Positions 1 through 8,280 are shown, numbered from the stretch's first letter. The stretch is 64,000 nucleotides of DNA from JAJVID01 sp050247435 (GCA_050247435.1 JBFWUF010000042.1:1-64000); one strand, 5' to 3'. The notes: generated by a model from the sequence alone, not told the origin. Program-made: numbers and translations.

Positions 1-296
1 CAGAAAGCGAATGCGGGAAAGAAGAGTTGGTATCGAACCTGACTGCGCAAGGCTTCGCCCAACCGGATGTCGAAGAGGCGATTGAAGAGCTTTATCAATC
101 GCACGCCATCGCCAACGGCAATGGCTTTCCGATGGAAGTTCAAAAGCCGCCGATGCCGTTCCCGCTGCAAACGTTGGTGCTGAACGTCACCAACCAGTGC
201 AATCTCTCCTGCAAATATGGCTACAAATTCGGTGAAGACCGTGTGGCTACGCCTGAAGGCAAGCCGAAGTTGTTGACTCCGCCGGATCAGCAATGA
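1..296 (+). pseudogene. Truncated radical SAM maturase fragment (QhpD/PeaB-like), cut by left edge
   Basis: The frame is already open at the window edge and ends at a TGA after about 97 visible codons. It carries the start of a radical SAM core (TNQCNLSCKYGYKFGED). Radical SAM enzymes need CxxxCxxC to hold a 4Fe-4S cluster. Here the third cysteine is replaced by Gly (CNLSCKYG), and the whole barrel after the motif is missing. The wording around the motif resembles the maturases of quinohemoprotein amine dehydrogenase. After the stop, other frames give no continuing homology and a repeat unit follows at once. I read it as a decayed remnant that cannot bind a normal cluster. The upstream part lies outside the window. 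Confidence 0.6.
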
Positions 297-330
297 CAGG
301 TTGAACAACGTGCTCGAACTGTTCACCGAT

Positions 331-355
331 TCCGCCTGAAGGCGGTACTACAAAC
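331..355 (+). repeat. Dispersed repeat, 'CCGCCTGAAGGCGG...CTACAAAC' family
   Basis: A short palindrome (CCGCCTGAAGGCGG) is followed by TACTACAAAC. The same tail with a related palindrome recurs at 33231-33296 and 55637-55690, so this is a dispersed intergenic element. It lies between the radical SAM fragment and the next gene. Confidence 0.6.
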
Positions 356-368
356 AAATGAGGTTTCG

Positions 369-875
369 ATGTATTGTCCGAGATGTGGCAACCAACCAGC
401 TTCTGATCGCGTGCGGTTTTGTCCGAGTTGCGGCTTCCGCCTGGATGGCGTAGTTGATCTGCTCGTGCGCGACGGGGTTCCGACTAATCCTTTGAACAGT
501 CCTCAAGTGAATATTCCTCAGAGCAATCAGCCTTCAGAGCGCAAGCGAGGCATTCGCCGGGGAGCGAAAATCACTTTTGCCAGCGTGGTGATGTTCATAC
601 CGTTCTTTGCGATTTCAATAGCGGATAATCATCCCGGCCCGCTGGTCGTCCCGATGACAATCTTTCTTGCCGGCATCTTCTGGATGCTCTATTACCGGCT
701 CTTCGGCGATGAGCAGCCGTCTGCCCCGAAGCAGGTTCAGCCGCCTCAATTCATCTCGCCGCCGCAAAATGCTTACCTGCCGCCGCAAAGCATCCCCGCT
801 TACAGATCGCCTGTCGAAACGCCGCAGGAGCACAGCGTCGCCGAGCACACGACCAGATCGTTGGGGCAGCAATAA
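369..875 (+). CDS. Zinc-ribbon membrane protein
   Basis: A 168-residue protein. Residues 1-25 form a zinc ribbon with two CxxC pairs (CPRCG and CPSCG), a fold common in small bacterial membrane proteins of unknown role. After a polar linker come two hydrophobic stretches at about residues 66-82 and 90-110, so it is probably a two-pass membrane protein. The C-terminal third is rich in Pro and Gln and probably disordered. A GAGG ribosome site lies 5 bases before the ATG. The gene stands alone after the decayed radical SAM fragment. The function is unknown. Confidence 0.75.
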   Translation: MYCPRCGNQPASDRVRFCPSCGFRLDGVVDLLVRDGVPTNPLNSPQVNIPQSNQPSERKRGIRRGAKITFASVVMFIPFFAISIADNHPGPLVVPMTIFLAGIFWMLYYRLFGDEQPSAPKQVQPPQFISPPQNAYLPPQSIPAYRSPVETPQEHSVAEHTTRSLGQQ

Positions 876-957
876 TCGTCAGCGGCGAAATTATCGCGGA
901 ATCCGGCATTCACGTTGATTGCCGATGACCGCGTCGTGAAAGCCTCAAGGCTTATCT

Positions 958-2208
958 TCAGGGTTTGTCCGCCGCAATGTAATTCGTCACGATCAATTCT
1001 CTGTAACTCGGATAGTGGCCTTCGTCGAAGTCCTTCAGAAAAACTTTCATCTGTTGCAGCAGAGTGACCGACATGTGGTCCTGCATCCGCGCGGGATGAG
1101 TGTAGCGCATGTGGAAGACAGCCCTGATAAACAGGCTTTTGTCGTTGATCGGCAGCTTCCTGATGTTTTTGGCGAAGCCATCGAAGACCGCGCTGTCGAA
1201 AAGGTATTGCTCGACGTTCGACGTGTAGAAGGCTGTTACAGTCAACGCGTTCTTTTTCAGGTAATCACCGATTGCAGCCAGAGCCTTCGCCCCGCCGAAG
1301 TCTCCGACGACGGGGATGATCAAATTTTTCTCCTGCATCTCGCGGACGAAGTTGTAATCATCCGCGCTGGCCAGAAAATTACCGGTCTTTCCTTTCAAGT
1401 CAGTTTGCAACACCAGTTCTTTCAGCGACGGAAAGTATCCGCCGTAATAACTCGCGTCCAGACGGAAGGCTATGTCGAGGCCGTTTTCGCGGAAGCTCTT
1501 GTAAACATATTCCAGAGTCTCACGGTCGCGGTCTGAAATCGGGAATTGAAACTCATCCTGAATAATTTTCTTGATCTCCGCAAGATTGGCGGCATAAGCC
1601 TGATCGGTCGCGGCGATCTTGCTGAAGAATGTCATCAAATCAGTCGCCGCCACGTCCGGCTCGGGCACGCCCTCTTTTGGCAAGGGCCTGCTGAGCAATC
1701 GTGAGAGGAACTGCGCGCGGTTCGGCGAGAGGTGAAAGATCGCCTTGTACATTAAATGCTGGATCACCGCCTGGCGGCGAATGTCCACGATGAATGCGAT
1801 GCGCGGGCGTATTTTGGCAATGTATGTGAAGTTTTGCTCCGGCCCTACGCCGATATAAGCGCCACCGGATGCGCCCAACTCTCGAAGTTTATCAATGACG
1901 TGCAGGTAGGATGTTTCGTTGGAAGTGAAGTTGTCAGACATGAAATACCCGCCCTCTTCGGAAAATTCGCGGACGAGGCGCGAGAACTCCGATACGGGAA
2001 GACTTTCAATCGAGCTTTGTTTTGGGCCAGACGATTGTTGAGCAGATGCTTGTTGAGAAGATGGTTGTTGAGAAAAGGCCGGTGGGCCGACGAGAATTAG
2101 CGACAGGAGCAACATCAGGCGCGCGGTTTTAACGCCTGATGTTCGGACGGGGAGGAGCGGGGAAGACGGCTGCCTTAGCAGGCGGGAAACATAAAACATC
2201 AGATTCAT
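958..2208 (-). CDS. Secreted conserved protein of unknown function
   Basis: About 416 residues from the ATG at 2208, which has a GGAGAGG site 5 bases upstream. A GTG two codons earlier is less well placed. A signal peptide (hydrophobic run LMLLLSLILVGPPAFS) is followed by a Gln/Ser-rich linker, so the protein is exported. The body contains the segment GGAYIGVGPEQNFTYIAKI followed by IRPRIAFIVDIRRQ, which resembles a Rossmann-like SAM-binding start. From memory, proteins annotated as the LIC_10091 family share this pattern. I cannot assign a reaction. It faces away from the downstream TetR-controlled operon. Confidence 0.65.
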   Translation of the reverse strand: MNLMFYVSRLLRQPSSPLLPVRTSGVKTARLMLLLSLILVGPPAFSQQPSSQQASAQQSSGPKQSSIESLPVSEFSRLVREFSEEGGYFMSDNFTSNETSYLHVIDKLRELGASGGAYIGVGPEQNFTYIAKIRPRIAFIVDIRRQAVIQHLMYKAIFHLSPNRAQFLSRLLSRPLPKEGVPEPDVAATDLMTFFSKIAATDQAYAANLAEIKKIIQDEFQFPISDRDRETLEYVYKSFRENGLDIAFRLDASYYGGYFPSLKELVLQTDLKGKTGNFLASADDYNFVREMQEKNLIIPVVGDFGGAKALAAIGDYLKKNALTVTAFYTSNVEQYLFDSAVFDGFAKNIRKLPINDKSLFIRAVFHMRYTHPARMQDHMSVTLLQQMKVFLKDFDEGHYPSYRELIVTNYIAADKP

Positions 2209-2438
2209 TTTCACCTCTCCATTTCAATACCAGTAATGTTCATTCAGTGAGTGTGAGGCCATCATAACATTTGTCACCGCATATTCGCGGCCCTTTATGA
2301 TGTCGGCGAAGACATTCTTGCCCGGAAGCGCATATTTCTTTTTCAATTCCCATTTTCTTGAAAGCTGCAATTCGCGAAGGCAGCCAGATTACTAATGAAG
2401 CCCTAAACCAATGAAACGCGCGGCGCGCCTTTGCCCGG

Positions 2439-2506
2439 CAAGCAGCCAGCTTGTCGCTGACTCCGGAAGCGGCGTTGGCGGAAACTCGCGACAAGCTGGC
2501 TGCTTG
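2439..2506. repeat. Long inverted repeat (18-bp perfect arms)
   Basis: Arms CAAGCAGCCAGCTTGTCG at 2439-2456 and its exact reverse complement at 2489-2506 flank a 32-base loop. It lies in the roughly 520-base gap between two divergent genes. That gap otherwise holds only the promoter and operators at 2615-2703. The element could fold as a large hairpin in either transcript. No convincing gene was seen around it. Confidence 0.75.
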
Positions 2507-2614
2507 TCGGACATTCCCGGAAGAAGCTTTTATGAAAGTTCCGGCTCCGGCTCCGCAGGTTTGACGCCACTCGGTCGAGCAAAACGCCATAGCCGGCCTC
2601 GGCTAGCCAGTAAT

Positions 2615-2626
2615 TGAACGCGTTCA
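2615..2626. promoter_or_regulatory. Probable TetR operator O1
   Basis: TGAACGCGTTCA is a perfect 12-bp palindrome just upstream of the -35 box at 2637. It matches the two palindromes at 2671 and 2692. The likely ligand is the TetR-family protein encoded three genes downstream (3590-4306). Confidence 0.7.
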
Positions 2627-2636
2627 GATTTTTCTG

Positions 2637-2665
2637 TTGACCTGATCCCTGTCTGTCATTATTAT
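2637..2665 (+). promoter_or_regulatory. Sigma-70-type promoter of the TetR operon
   Basis: TTGACC (2637-2642) and TATTAT (2660-2665) are separated by exactly 17 bases, close to the vegetative consensus. Transcription would start near 2672, inside operator O2, which is the usual geometry for repression. Confidence 0.7.
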
Positions 2666-2670
2666 GCTTT

Positions 2671-2703
2671 TGAACACGTTCAGAAAATAACTGAACGTGT
2701 TCG
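2671..2703. promoter_or_regulatory. Probable TetR operators O2 and O3
   Basis: TGAACACGTTCA at 2671-2682 is a palindrome with two central mismatches to perfect symmetry. TGAACGTGTTCG at 2692-2703 is the same motif with one outer mismatch. Their starts are 21 bases apart, two helical turns, so two dimers could bind the same DNA face over the transcription start. Confidence 0.7.
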
Positions 2704-2733
2704 GAAAATGGAATTAACCATGCGGAGGTCAGG

Positions 2734-3180
2734 ATGAATCACATTGTTTTCACCTATCTGATTTACTTGGCGGTCAGCGTCACGCTCACCGCCTGGGTCG
2801 CCCGGACGCTGCATCAGAATGGACGCGTCTTCCTGGTTGACGTCTTTCACGGGAACGAATCGCTGGCGGATTCGGTCAACCACCTGCTGGTCGTCGGGTT
2901 CTACCTCGTCAACCTGGGCTACGTCAGTCTGGCGCTGAAGCTCGGATACGACGTGGTGGACATGCGGGAGGCGATTGAGGCGCTGTCCTCGAAGGTCGGA
3001 ATGGCGCTGGTCGTGTTGGGAGGGATGCACTTCTTCAACCTGTACGTCTTCAGCCGCATTCGCCGCCGCAGCGTTCTGGCCGAGGCGCCGCCGCCCGTGC
3101 TTCCTGACGGTTGCACGATGGTGCGCGAGCCTGACGACGCCGGGCGGATGCCCTATCGCCAGATCACGGAGCGCGCGTGA
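2734..3180 (+). CDS. Small integral membrane protein
   Basis: A 148-residue protein with three hydrophobic segments at about residues 5-20, 48-68 and 86-107, then a hydrophilic tail. The segment HGNESLADSVNHLLVVGFYL recalls conserved membrane proteins found near DCC-family genes, but I cannot name a function. An AGGTCAGG site precedes the ATG. It is the first gene of an operon with a DCC protein and a TetR regulator, and it lies directly downstream of the promoter and operators. Confidence 0.75.
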   Translation: MNHIVFTYLIYLAVSVTLTAWVARTLHQNGRVFLVDVFHGNESLADSVNHLLVVGFYLVNLGYVSLALKLGYDVVDMREAIEALSSKVGMALVVLGGMHFFNLYVFSRIRRRSVLAEAPPPVLPDGCTMVREPDDAGRMPYRQITERA

Positions 3181-3199
3181 TTTGAAACCCAATTCTGTT

Positions 3200-3583
3200 A
3201 TGAAGACATTGACCATACTCTATGACGCGAACTGTCGTCTGTGCTGCCGCATCAAGGCGTGGCTGCAGGCGCAGTCGAAATATGTTGATCTTGACTTCAT
3301 CGCCGCAGGCTCTGAAACCGCGCGCGAACGTTATCCGCAACTCGATCACGCGGCGACATTGAAAGAACTCACCGTCGTCACTGACGGAGGGTATTATTAC
3401 AGCGGGGCGAAGGGGTGGCTTATGTGTTTGTGGGCGTTGCGCGAATATCGCGGCTGGGCTGTCAGGTTCAGTTCGCCCGAACTGATGCCGATGGCGCGCC
3501 GCTTCGTGGTAAAAGTTTCGAGCCTGCGGTTCAGGTTCGCGTATCAAACCTTATCAGAGGCATCCTCAGTGGGGAGGCATTGA
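3200..3583 (+). CDS. DCC-family (DUF393) thiol-disulfide oxidoreductase-like protein
   Basis: 127 residues. It begins with a beta strand followed by the family signature DANCRLC (residues 9-15), which places a CxxC-type redox pair in a thioredoxin-like position. DCC proteins are predicted thiol-disulfide oxidoreductases; their substrates are mostly unknown. It starts 20 bases after the membrane protein ends, so the two are probably co-transcribed and may act together at the membrane. A long frame extends further upstream, but that part overlaps the preceding gene and is not the real start. Confidence 0.8.
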   Translation: MKTLTILYDANCRLCCRIKAWLQAQSKYVDLDFIAAGSETARERYPQLDHAATLKELTVVTDGGYYYSGAKGWLMCLWALREYRGWAVRFSSPELMPMARRFVVKVSSLRFRFAYQTLSEASSVGRH

Positions 3584-3589
3584 ACGACT

Positions 3590-4306
3590 TTGCGGAAAAA
3601 TCCTTTGCACAGGAAAGCTCTGACCAGGGAGTCGGGAGAAGCGGCCAGCAAAGGCGAGCAGACAAGATCGCTGATTCTGGAGACCGCGCTGGAGATGTTT
3701 GGCGAACGCGGTTATGAGGAGACCACGATGCGCGCGATTGCTGAAAAAGCCGGGATCGCGCTTGGCAACACCTATTATCACTTCCGCTCGAAGGAGCATC
3801 TGATCCAGGCCTACTACGAGCGAATGCACGAACTGCACCGGGAGAGTTGCGCGGAGGTGTTGCAAAAAGAGCGCACGCTGAAAGGCCGGCTGTCGGGCGT
3901 GATGAAGCAGATTCTGGATAACCTGGAGCCTTACCATCAGTTCGCCGGGATTCTGTTCAAGACAGCCGCCGATCCGCAAAGCCCGCTTAATCCCTTCAGC
4001 CCTGAGTCGGCGCCCGCCCGCCACGACAGCGTCGAATTGTTCGCCGAAGTGGTGAAGGGGACGAAGACGAAGATTCCATCCGATCTGGAAGCGGAACTGC
4101 CGATGCTGCTCTGGCTTTATCACATGGGGATCGTCCTGTTCTGGATTCACGACGATTCGCCCAAGCAGCGCAGAACGCGGCGTCTGACGGAGCGCACGGT
4201 CGAGATCGTAGTGAGGCTGATTCAACTGGTGAGCCTTCCGCCGATGAGTCCATTGCGAAAATCGGTGCTGAGATTGCTGGCTGATCTGCGCGAAGAGGCG
4301 TCGTGA
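3590..4306 (+). CDS. TetR-family transcriptional repressor
   Basis: About 238 residues. The N-terminal helix-turn-helix is clear: LILETALEMFGERGYEETTM, then RAIAEKAGIALGNTYYHFRS (about residues 28-67). The rest is a helical ligand-binding domain. The only start in frame after the previous gene's stop is a TTG at 3590, with GGGGAGG 12 bases upstream. A slightly later start is possible. Three TGAAC-NN-GTTCA operators around the operon promoter at 2637-2665 suggest that it represses its own operon. The ligand is unknown. Confidence 0.85.
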   Translation: MRKNPLHRKALTRESGEAASKGEQTRSLILETALEMFGERGYEETTMRAIAEKAGIALGNTYYHFRSKEHLIQAYYERMHELHRESCAEVLQKERTLKGRLSGVMKQILDNLEPYHQFAGILFKTAADPQSPLNPFSPESAPARHDSVELFAEVVKGTKTKIPSDLEAELPMLLWLYHMGIVLFWIHDDSPKQRRTRRLTERTVEIVVRLIQLVSLPPMSPLRKSVLRLLADLREEAS

Positions 4307-4344
4307 ATGGCGGCATTGCCGCTGCTGGCCTATTTTTCTCCGTG

Positions 4345-4479
4345 ATGCGGATGGAAGTGGAAATTCCCCTTCCCGATTTGACTGGTCGCGGCGTGCGCGT
4401 GGTCATCGTTGACAGCGGCGTCAACCCGGCGCATCCGCACGTCGCGGGCATTGGTGGCGGCGTTTGCGGAGGATGTTGA
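4345..4479 (+). pseudogene. N-terminal stub of a subtilisin-like (S8) protease
   Basis: A 44-codon frame reading MRMEVEIPLPDLTGRGVRVV, then IVDSGVNPAHPHV. This is the start of a subtilase domain with the catalytic Asp in VDSG, as in the proteases linked to quinohemoprotein amine dehydrogenase maturation. Everything carrying the catalytic His and Ser is missing. The frame ends at a TGA 25 bases before the 3' end of the convergent gene. It is a truncated remnant, possibly of the same lost cluster as the radical SAM fragment at the left edge. Confidence 0.6.
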
Positions 4480-4503
4480 TTGAGGCAGGCGCAAATGAGC
4501 GCG

Positions 4504-5787
4504 TCAATTGAGAAGATCATCATCGGTGTTGAAGTCGCCGTCCGCCGCGAACCGCCAGTCTCGCGGCGATTGCAGGACGCTCAAATCGTCACGCCCGGCG
4601 ATTTCCGGCGCGTAAACCGAAGACGCGACCAAGCGATCCAGCGCCAGCGTGTTTTTGATGCGCACGATGCGCGCTTCGGCGGGATCGGCGCCCGCAAGCC
4701 GCAACGCGGCGCTCAGGCACTTATTGTCGTTCGCGAAATACATCGGGATGCGCGCGGCGGACGTGGACATCGCCGAAAGCGCGTTGGTGTAAGTGCTCAG
4801 CTTGTCCATCTCGTTCACCAGCCGCGCCGAAGTCACATCGGCCAACCCGATTCCTATGGCGTTGCCGTGAGTTTCAGGCGTCAGGCCGCGCACGTAGATC
4901 GCGCCCACCTCCTGGCGGCGATTGACGCTCTCCAGACGCACCCGGCGGCCAATCACGTTCGGATCCATTCCCGATCCGCTGATGTTCTTGCCCATCTCGT
5001 CAACGACGAGCACGTCAATCTGCTCGAACGGCAATCGGGCCATCCACGCGCGCGCCTGTTTGAACAACTCAGGCTCGCGCGACGCGAATTGCGGCCCGGC
5101 GATGGCCTCGATGCGAGAGAGTTTGTGATAACCGTCCTCGATCAGCGCAAGTCCGAAAACCGATTGAAGATTGTTTAATACGAAATCCGATACTTCGAGC
5201 AAGACCGGCTCATAGCCTCGCCGCGAGGCGTGGTGGTGGCATTCAAACGCGCCGTTGGTCTTGCCCAGGCCGATCAAGAGCATTTTGCGCAGCCCGCTGC
5301 CGATCTGCTCGCTGGCAAAATCGGTGTGCGGCTTGACGCGGTTGATCAGCAGGATGGCATCGGCTTCGAGCGCGGGGCGCGACACGTGGACGCGAACGCC
5401 GTTCTCCGTTCGACCGATTTCGACTGTCTCCATCGAGCTGTTGATCGGCGCGCCGGCAGATTCTTCGGTGACGCCTAATGTGGCCAGAACATCCCGCTGT
5501 CCTTCCGCTGTCGCCCCGCCGTGGCTGCCCATCGCCGGAAATATGAACGGGCGCGCGCCGAGCGATTTGAGCTTTGCAATTGTGGCGCTGACCACCGTCG
5601 CAAGTTGGTCAATGCCGCGGCTGCCCACGGCGACCGCGATGGCGCGTCCTGTCAAATCCACGTTCGAGAATACCGCGCTGAGTTGCGATGATGTTTCCGC
5701 TGCGGTATCGTGCAGGCGATGATTTTCAAGCCTCGCCTCCACGAGCATCTGTTTCGACAGTGATGATAGTGACGGTGTTATGGACAT
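4504..5787 (-). CDS. LarA-like (DUF2088) lactate-racemase-domain protein
   Basis: 427 residues from the ATG at 5787, which has GGAG 6 bases upstream. The frame is open further upstream but without a good ribosome site. Visible family features are the N-terminal Rossmann-like half (AVAVGSRGIDQLATVV, then FIFPAMGSHGGATAEGQ) and the segment INRVKPHTDFASEQIGSGL followed by RKMLLIGLGK. LarA proteins use a nickel-pincer nucleotide to racemise 2-hydroxyacids. This group of LarA-like proteins has no proven substrate. No larB, larC or larE gene is visible here. It is divergent from the epimerase gene at 5903. Confidence 0.75.
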   Translation of the reverse strand: MSITPSLSSLSKQMLVEARLENHRLHDTAAETSSQLSAVFSNVDLTGRAIAVAVGSRGIDQLATVVSATIAKLKSLGARPFIFPAMGSHGGATAEGQRDVLATLGVTEESAGAPINSSMETVEIGRTENGVRVHVSRPALEADAILLINRVKPHTDFASEQIGSGLRKMLLIGLGKTNGAFECHHHASRRGYEPVLLEVSDFVLNNLQSVFGLALIEDGYHKLSRIEAIAGPQFASREPELFKQARAWMARLPFEQIDVLVVDEMGKNISGSGMDPNVIGRRVRLESVNRRQEVGAIYVRGLTPETHGNAIGIGLADVTSARLVNEMDKLSTYTNALSAMSTSAARIPMYFANDNKCLSAALRLAGADPAEARIVRIKNTLALDRLVASSVYAPEIAGRDDLSVLQSPRDWRFAADGDFNTDDDLLN

Positions 5788-5902
5788 AGGATGCTCCGTG
5801 AAAAAGTATTGAACAACGGCGTGCAGTATAGTTTGAGGCGCGGGCTTGAGCCAGATTTTTCCCGCAAAATCGGTCAAAGAATTCACCACTACGGAGATGA
5901 GG

Positions 5903-7051
5903 ATGAAATTACGCAAAGCGGTTTCAATGGCGGCATTGTGCGCGGGCCTCGCGCTGTCAGGCGCGCTTCTGTGCGGTTTCAGCGGAAAGGGGAAAGCAAA
6001 TTTGAAGAAGGAAGAGTTTGGAAAGACGAAGGACGGGCAGAATGTCGAGCTTTACACGCTGACCAACGCGAACGGGGTCGAGGCGAGGATCACTAATTAC
6101 GGCGGCATCGTCGTTTCGCTCAAAACTCCCGACCGCAACGGCAAGCTTGACGACATCGTGCTCGGCTTCGACAACCTGGGTGAGTACCTGAAAGGCCATC
6201 CGTTCTTCGGCGCCATCGCGGGCCGTTACGCTAACCGAATCGGCAAGGGACGTTTCACGCTCAATGGCGTCGAATACAAACTGGCTACGAACAATGGCGA
6301 GAACCACCTGCACGGCGGGATCAAAGGCTTCGATAAGGCCGTTTGGAAAGCCCGCCAGGTTCCCGCGAAAGACGGCGTCGCGATCGAACTCACGCACTTC
6401 AGCAAAGACGGCGACGAAGGCTATCCCGGCAATCTTTCGGTCAAAGCCGTCTACACGCTGACTGACAAGAACGAGTTGAAGATTGATTATTCGGCGACTA
6501 CCGACAAAGACACGGTCATCAATCTGACCAATCATTCCTACTTCAACCTTGCCGGGCAGGGCAGTGGCGACATCCTGAATCATCAGGTGACGATCAACGC
6601 CGACCGGTTCACACCGGCTGATTCGACTTTGATTCCGACCGGAGAGTTGCGAAGCGTGAAAGGCACACCCTTCGATTTCACCAAGCCGACAGCCATCGGC
6701 GCGCGCGTCAACCAGGACGAAGAGCAGTTGAATTTCGGCAAAGGCTACGACCACAACTTCGCGCTCAACGGGCAGGCAGGAACGCTGCGTCAGGCAGTGA
6801 AAGTCACGGAGGCTACGACGGGCCGCGCGATGGAAGTCTGGACGACCGAACCTGGAGTGCAGTTCTACATCGGCAATTTTCTGACTGAGCGCGCGGGCAA
6901 AGGCGGCAAGATTTATAACAAGCGTTCCGGTTTCTGTTTCGAGACACAGCATTTTCCAGATTCGCCGAACAAACCGAACTTCCCGTCAACGGTCTTGAAA
7001 AAAGGCGGGCAGTACCAGACGACTACGATCTTCAAGTTTTCGGCGCAATAG
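5903..7051 (+). CDS. galM: Secreted aldose 1-epimerase (mutarotase)
   Basis: 382 residues. A signal peptide (about residues 1-25) points to export. The GalM fold is clear from RYANRIGKG, ENHLHGG (His135/His137), NLTNHSYFNL (catalytic His at about 211) and CFETQHFPDSPNKPNF (catalytic Glu at about 347). The enzyme interconverts alpha and beta anomers of galactose or related sugars. GGAG lies 6 bases before the ATG at 5903; an ATG two codons earlier is an alternative. It precedes a sugar ABC importer, which fits anomer adjustment in the periplasm before uptake. Confidence 0.9.
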   Translation: MKLRKAVSMAALCAGLALSGALLCGFSGKGKANLKKEEFGKTKDGQNVELYTLTNANGVEARITNYGGIVVSLKTPDRNGKLDDIVLGFDNLGEYLKGHPFFGAIAGRYANRIGKGRFTLNGVEYKLATNNGENHLHGGIKGFDKAVWKARQVPAKDGVAIELTHFSKDGDEGYPGNLSVKAVYTLTDKNELKIDYSATTDKDTVINLTNHSYFNLAGQGSGDILNHQVTINADRFTPADSTLIPTGELRSVKGTPFDFTKPTAIGARVNQDEEQLNFGKGYDHNFALNGQAGTLRQAVKVTEATTGRAMEVWTTEPGVQFYIGNFLTERAGKGGKIYNKRSGFCFETQHFPDSPNKPNFPSTVLKKGGQYQTTTIFKFSAQ

Positions 7052-7096
7052 CGGAATTAAGGTACAACGCCTGGAGCGATGCCATATTTCATATTT

Positions 7097-7123
7097 CATA
7101 TTTCATATGGCATATGAAATATG
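7097..7123. repeat. AT-rich palindrome, 'CATATTTCATATG' family
   Basis: Perfect 13-bp arms (CATATTTCATATG) are separated by one base and preceded by two further direct copies of CATATTT. The same words form the palindrome at 41754-41792. It sits between galM and the binding-protein gene and could form a cruciform or RNA hairpin. Confidence 0.7.
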
Positions 7124-7191
7124 AGGCGCTGCTGCGTTCTATATCGCGTTATTCCATCACAAGCTCAAACCCAAAGTAGGAGGCTAAATTC

Positions 7192-8163
7192 ATGAAGACA
7201 GCTCCCGGCCGGAGTGTGATTTTCATACTGATTTCATTGCTGATTTTGGCGACCGCTTCGTGCAACAAGACCGGTGGCGCAAAAAAGACGCGGCTCGCGT
7301 TTGTCACCAACAACGCTTCCGATTTCTGGACAATCGCGCGCAAAGGCACCGAGAAGGCCGCCGCCGAATTGCCCAACGTCGAGGTCGAATTCAAGATCAA
7401 TTCCGAAGGCACCGCCGCCGGGCAACAGCGAGTGGTTGATGATTTGTTGGCGAAAGGCATTGATGGAATGGCCATCAGCCCGGTTGACCCGAAGAACCAG
7501 ATTCAGATGATCAATCGCGCCGCCGGCCAGGCGATAGTCTTCACGCAGGACAGCGACGCGGTGGGCAGCAATCGCGCCTGCTACATCGGCACCGACAACG
7601 AAGCGGCGGGGCGCCAAGCAGGCGAACTGGTTAAAGAGGCGTTGCCGCAAGGCGGCCAGATCATGGTCTTCGTCGGGATGCTCGACGCGCAGAACGCGCA
7701 GGAGCGTTATCGCGGTTTGCAGAAGGCGCTGGAAGGCTCGAACATCAAGATCATTGACATCCGCACCGACGACACCGACCGCGTGCGCGCGAAATCGAAC
7801 GCCGCCGACGCGCTGGTCAAATACCCGGAAATCGCCGGAATGGTCGGCCTCTGGTCGTACAACGGCCCTGCCATCCTGAGCGCGGTCAAAGAGGCGAACA
7901 AGGTTGGCAAGGTGAAGATCATCGCTTTCGACGAAGAAGACGAAACGCTGGCCGGAGTCAAAGAGGGCGCGATCTTCGCGACCGTCGTGCAACAACCTTT
8001 CGAGTTCGGCTATCAATCAATGATCATGCTGGCGAAGGCCATCGGCGGCGACAAATCGGTCATTCCGCCGAGCAAGCAGAATATCGTTCCGACGCTCGCC
8101 ATCAAGAAAGACGGCGTCGAAGATTTCATCGTGAAGATCAACAAACTGCGCGGGCGCGGCTGA
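7192..8163 (+). CDS. Sugar ABC transporter substrate-binding lipoprotein
   Basis: 323 residues. The lipoprotein signal peptide ends in the lipobox ATASC, so the protein is anchored by the cysteine at about residue 21. The rest is a periplasmic binding protein of the RbsB/ribose class: FVTNNASDFWTIARKG at the N-lobe start, DGMAISPVDP, FTQDSDAVGSNRACYIGTDN, and a C-terminal VVQQPFEFGY. A GGAGG site precedes the ATG. It forms a transporter with the next two genes. The sugar cannot be read from the sequence; the adjacent mutarotase hints at an aldose. Confidence 0.9.
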   Translation: MKTAPGRSVIFILISLLILATASCNKTGGAKKTRLAFVTNNASDFWTIARKGTEKAAAELPNVEVEFKINSEGTAAGQQRVVDDLLAKGIDGMAISPVDPKNQIQMINRAAGQAIVFTQDSDAVGSNRACYIGTDNEAAGRQAGELVKEALPQGGQIMVFVGMLDAQNAQERYRGLQKALEGSNIKIIDIRTDDTDRVRAKSNAADALVKYPEIAGMVGLWSYNGPAILSAVKEANKVGKVKIIAFDEEDETLAGVKEGAIFATVVQQPFEFGYQSMIMLAKAIGGDKSVIPPSKQNIVPTLAIKKDGVEDFIVKINKLRGRG

Positions 8164-8167
8164 TAAA

Positions 8168-8269
8168 CCTGGGGGCGCACGCGGCTCGCGTGCGGGCTTA
8201 CGGAGAAGACGCGCTGCGATGACAGCAGCAACTCCGTAAGCCCGCACGCGAGCCGCGTGCGCCCCCAGG
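8168..8269. repeat. 38-bp perfect inverted repeat inside the ABC operon
   Basis: The arms 8168-8205 and 8232-8269 are exact reverse complements over 38 bases, with a 26-base loop. The core (GCGCACGCGGCTCGCGTGCG) resembles the CCTGGGAGCGCACGCATCC repeats at 13696 and 18783. It lies in the 117-base gap between the binding-protein and ATPase genes and would fold into a very stable hairpin in the transcript. Confidence 0.85.
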
Positions 8270-8280
8270 CGCGAATTCAT

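Noticed and set aside
27..296. Selenocysteine readthrough at the TGA ending the radical SAM fragment
   Set aside because: Translation past the TGA gives no radical SAM sequence, and the third cluster cysteine is already a Gly codon, so decay is the better explanation.
2240..2590. 116-codon minus-strand frame in the gap before the TetR operon
   Set aside because: It runs through the 18-bp inverted repeat, has no ribosome site worth trusting and no family resemblance.
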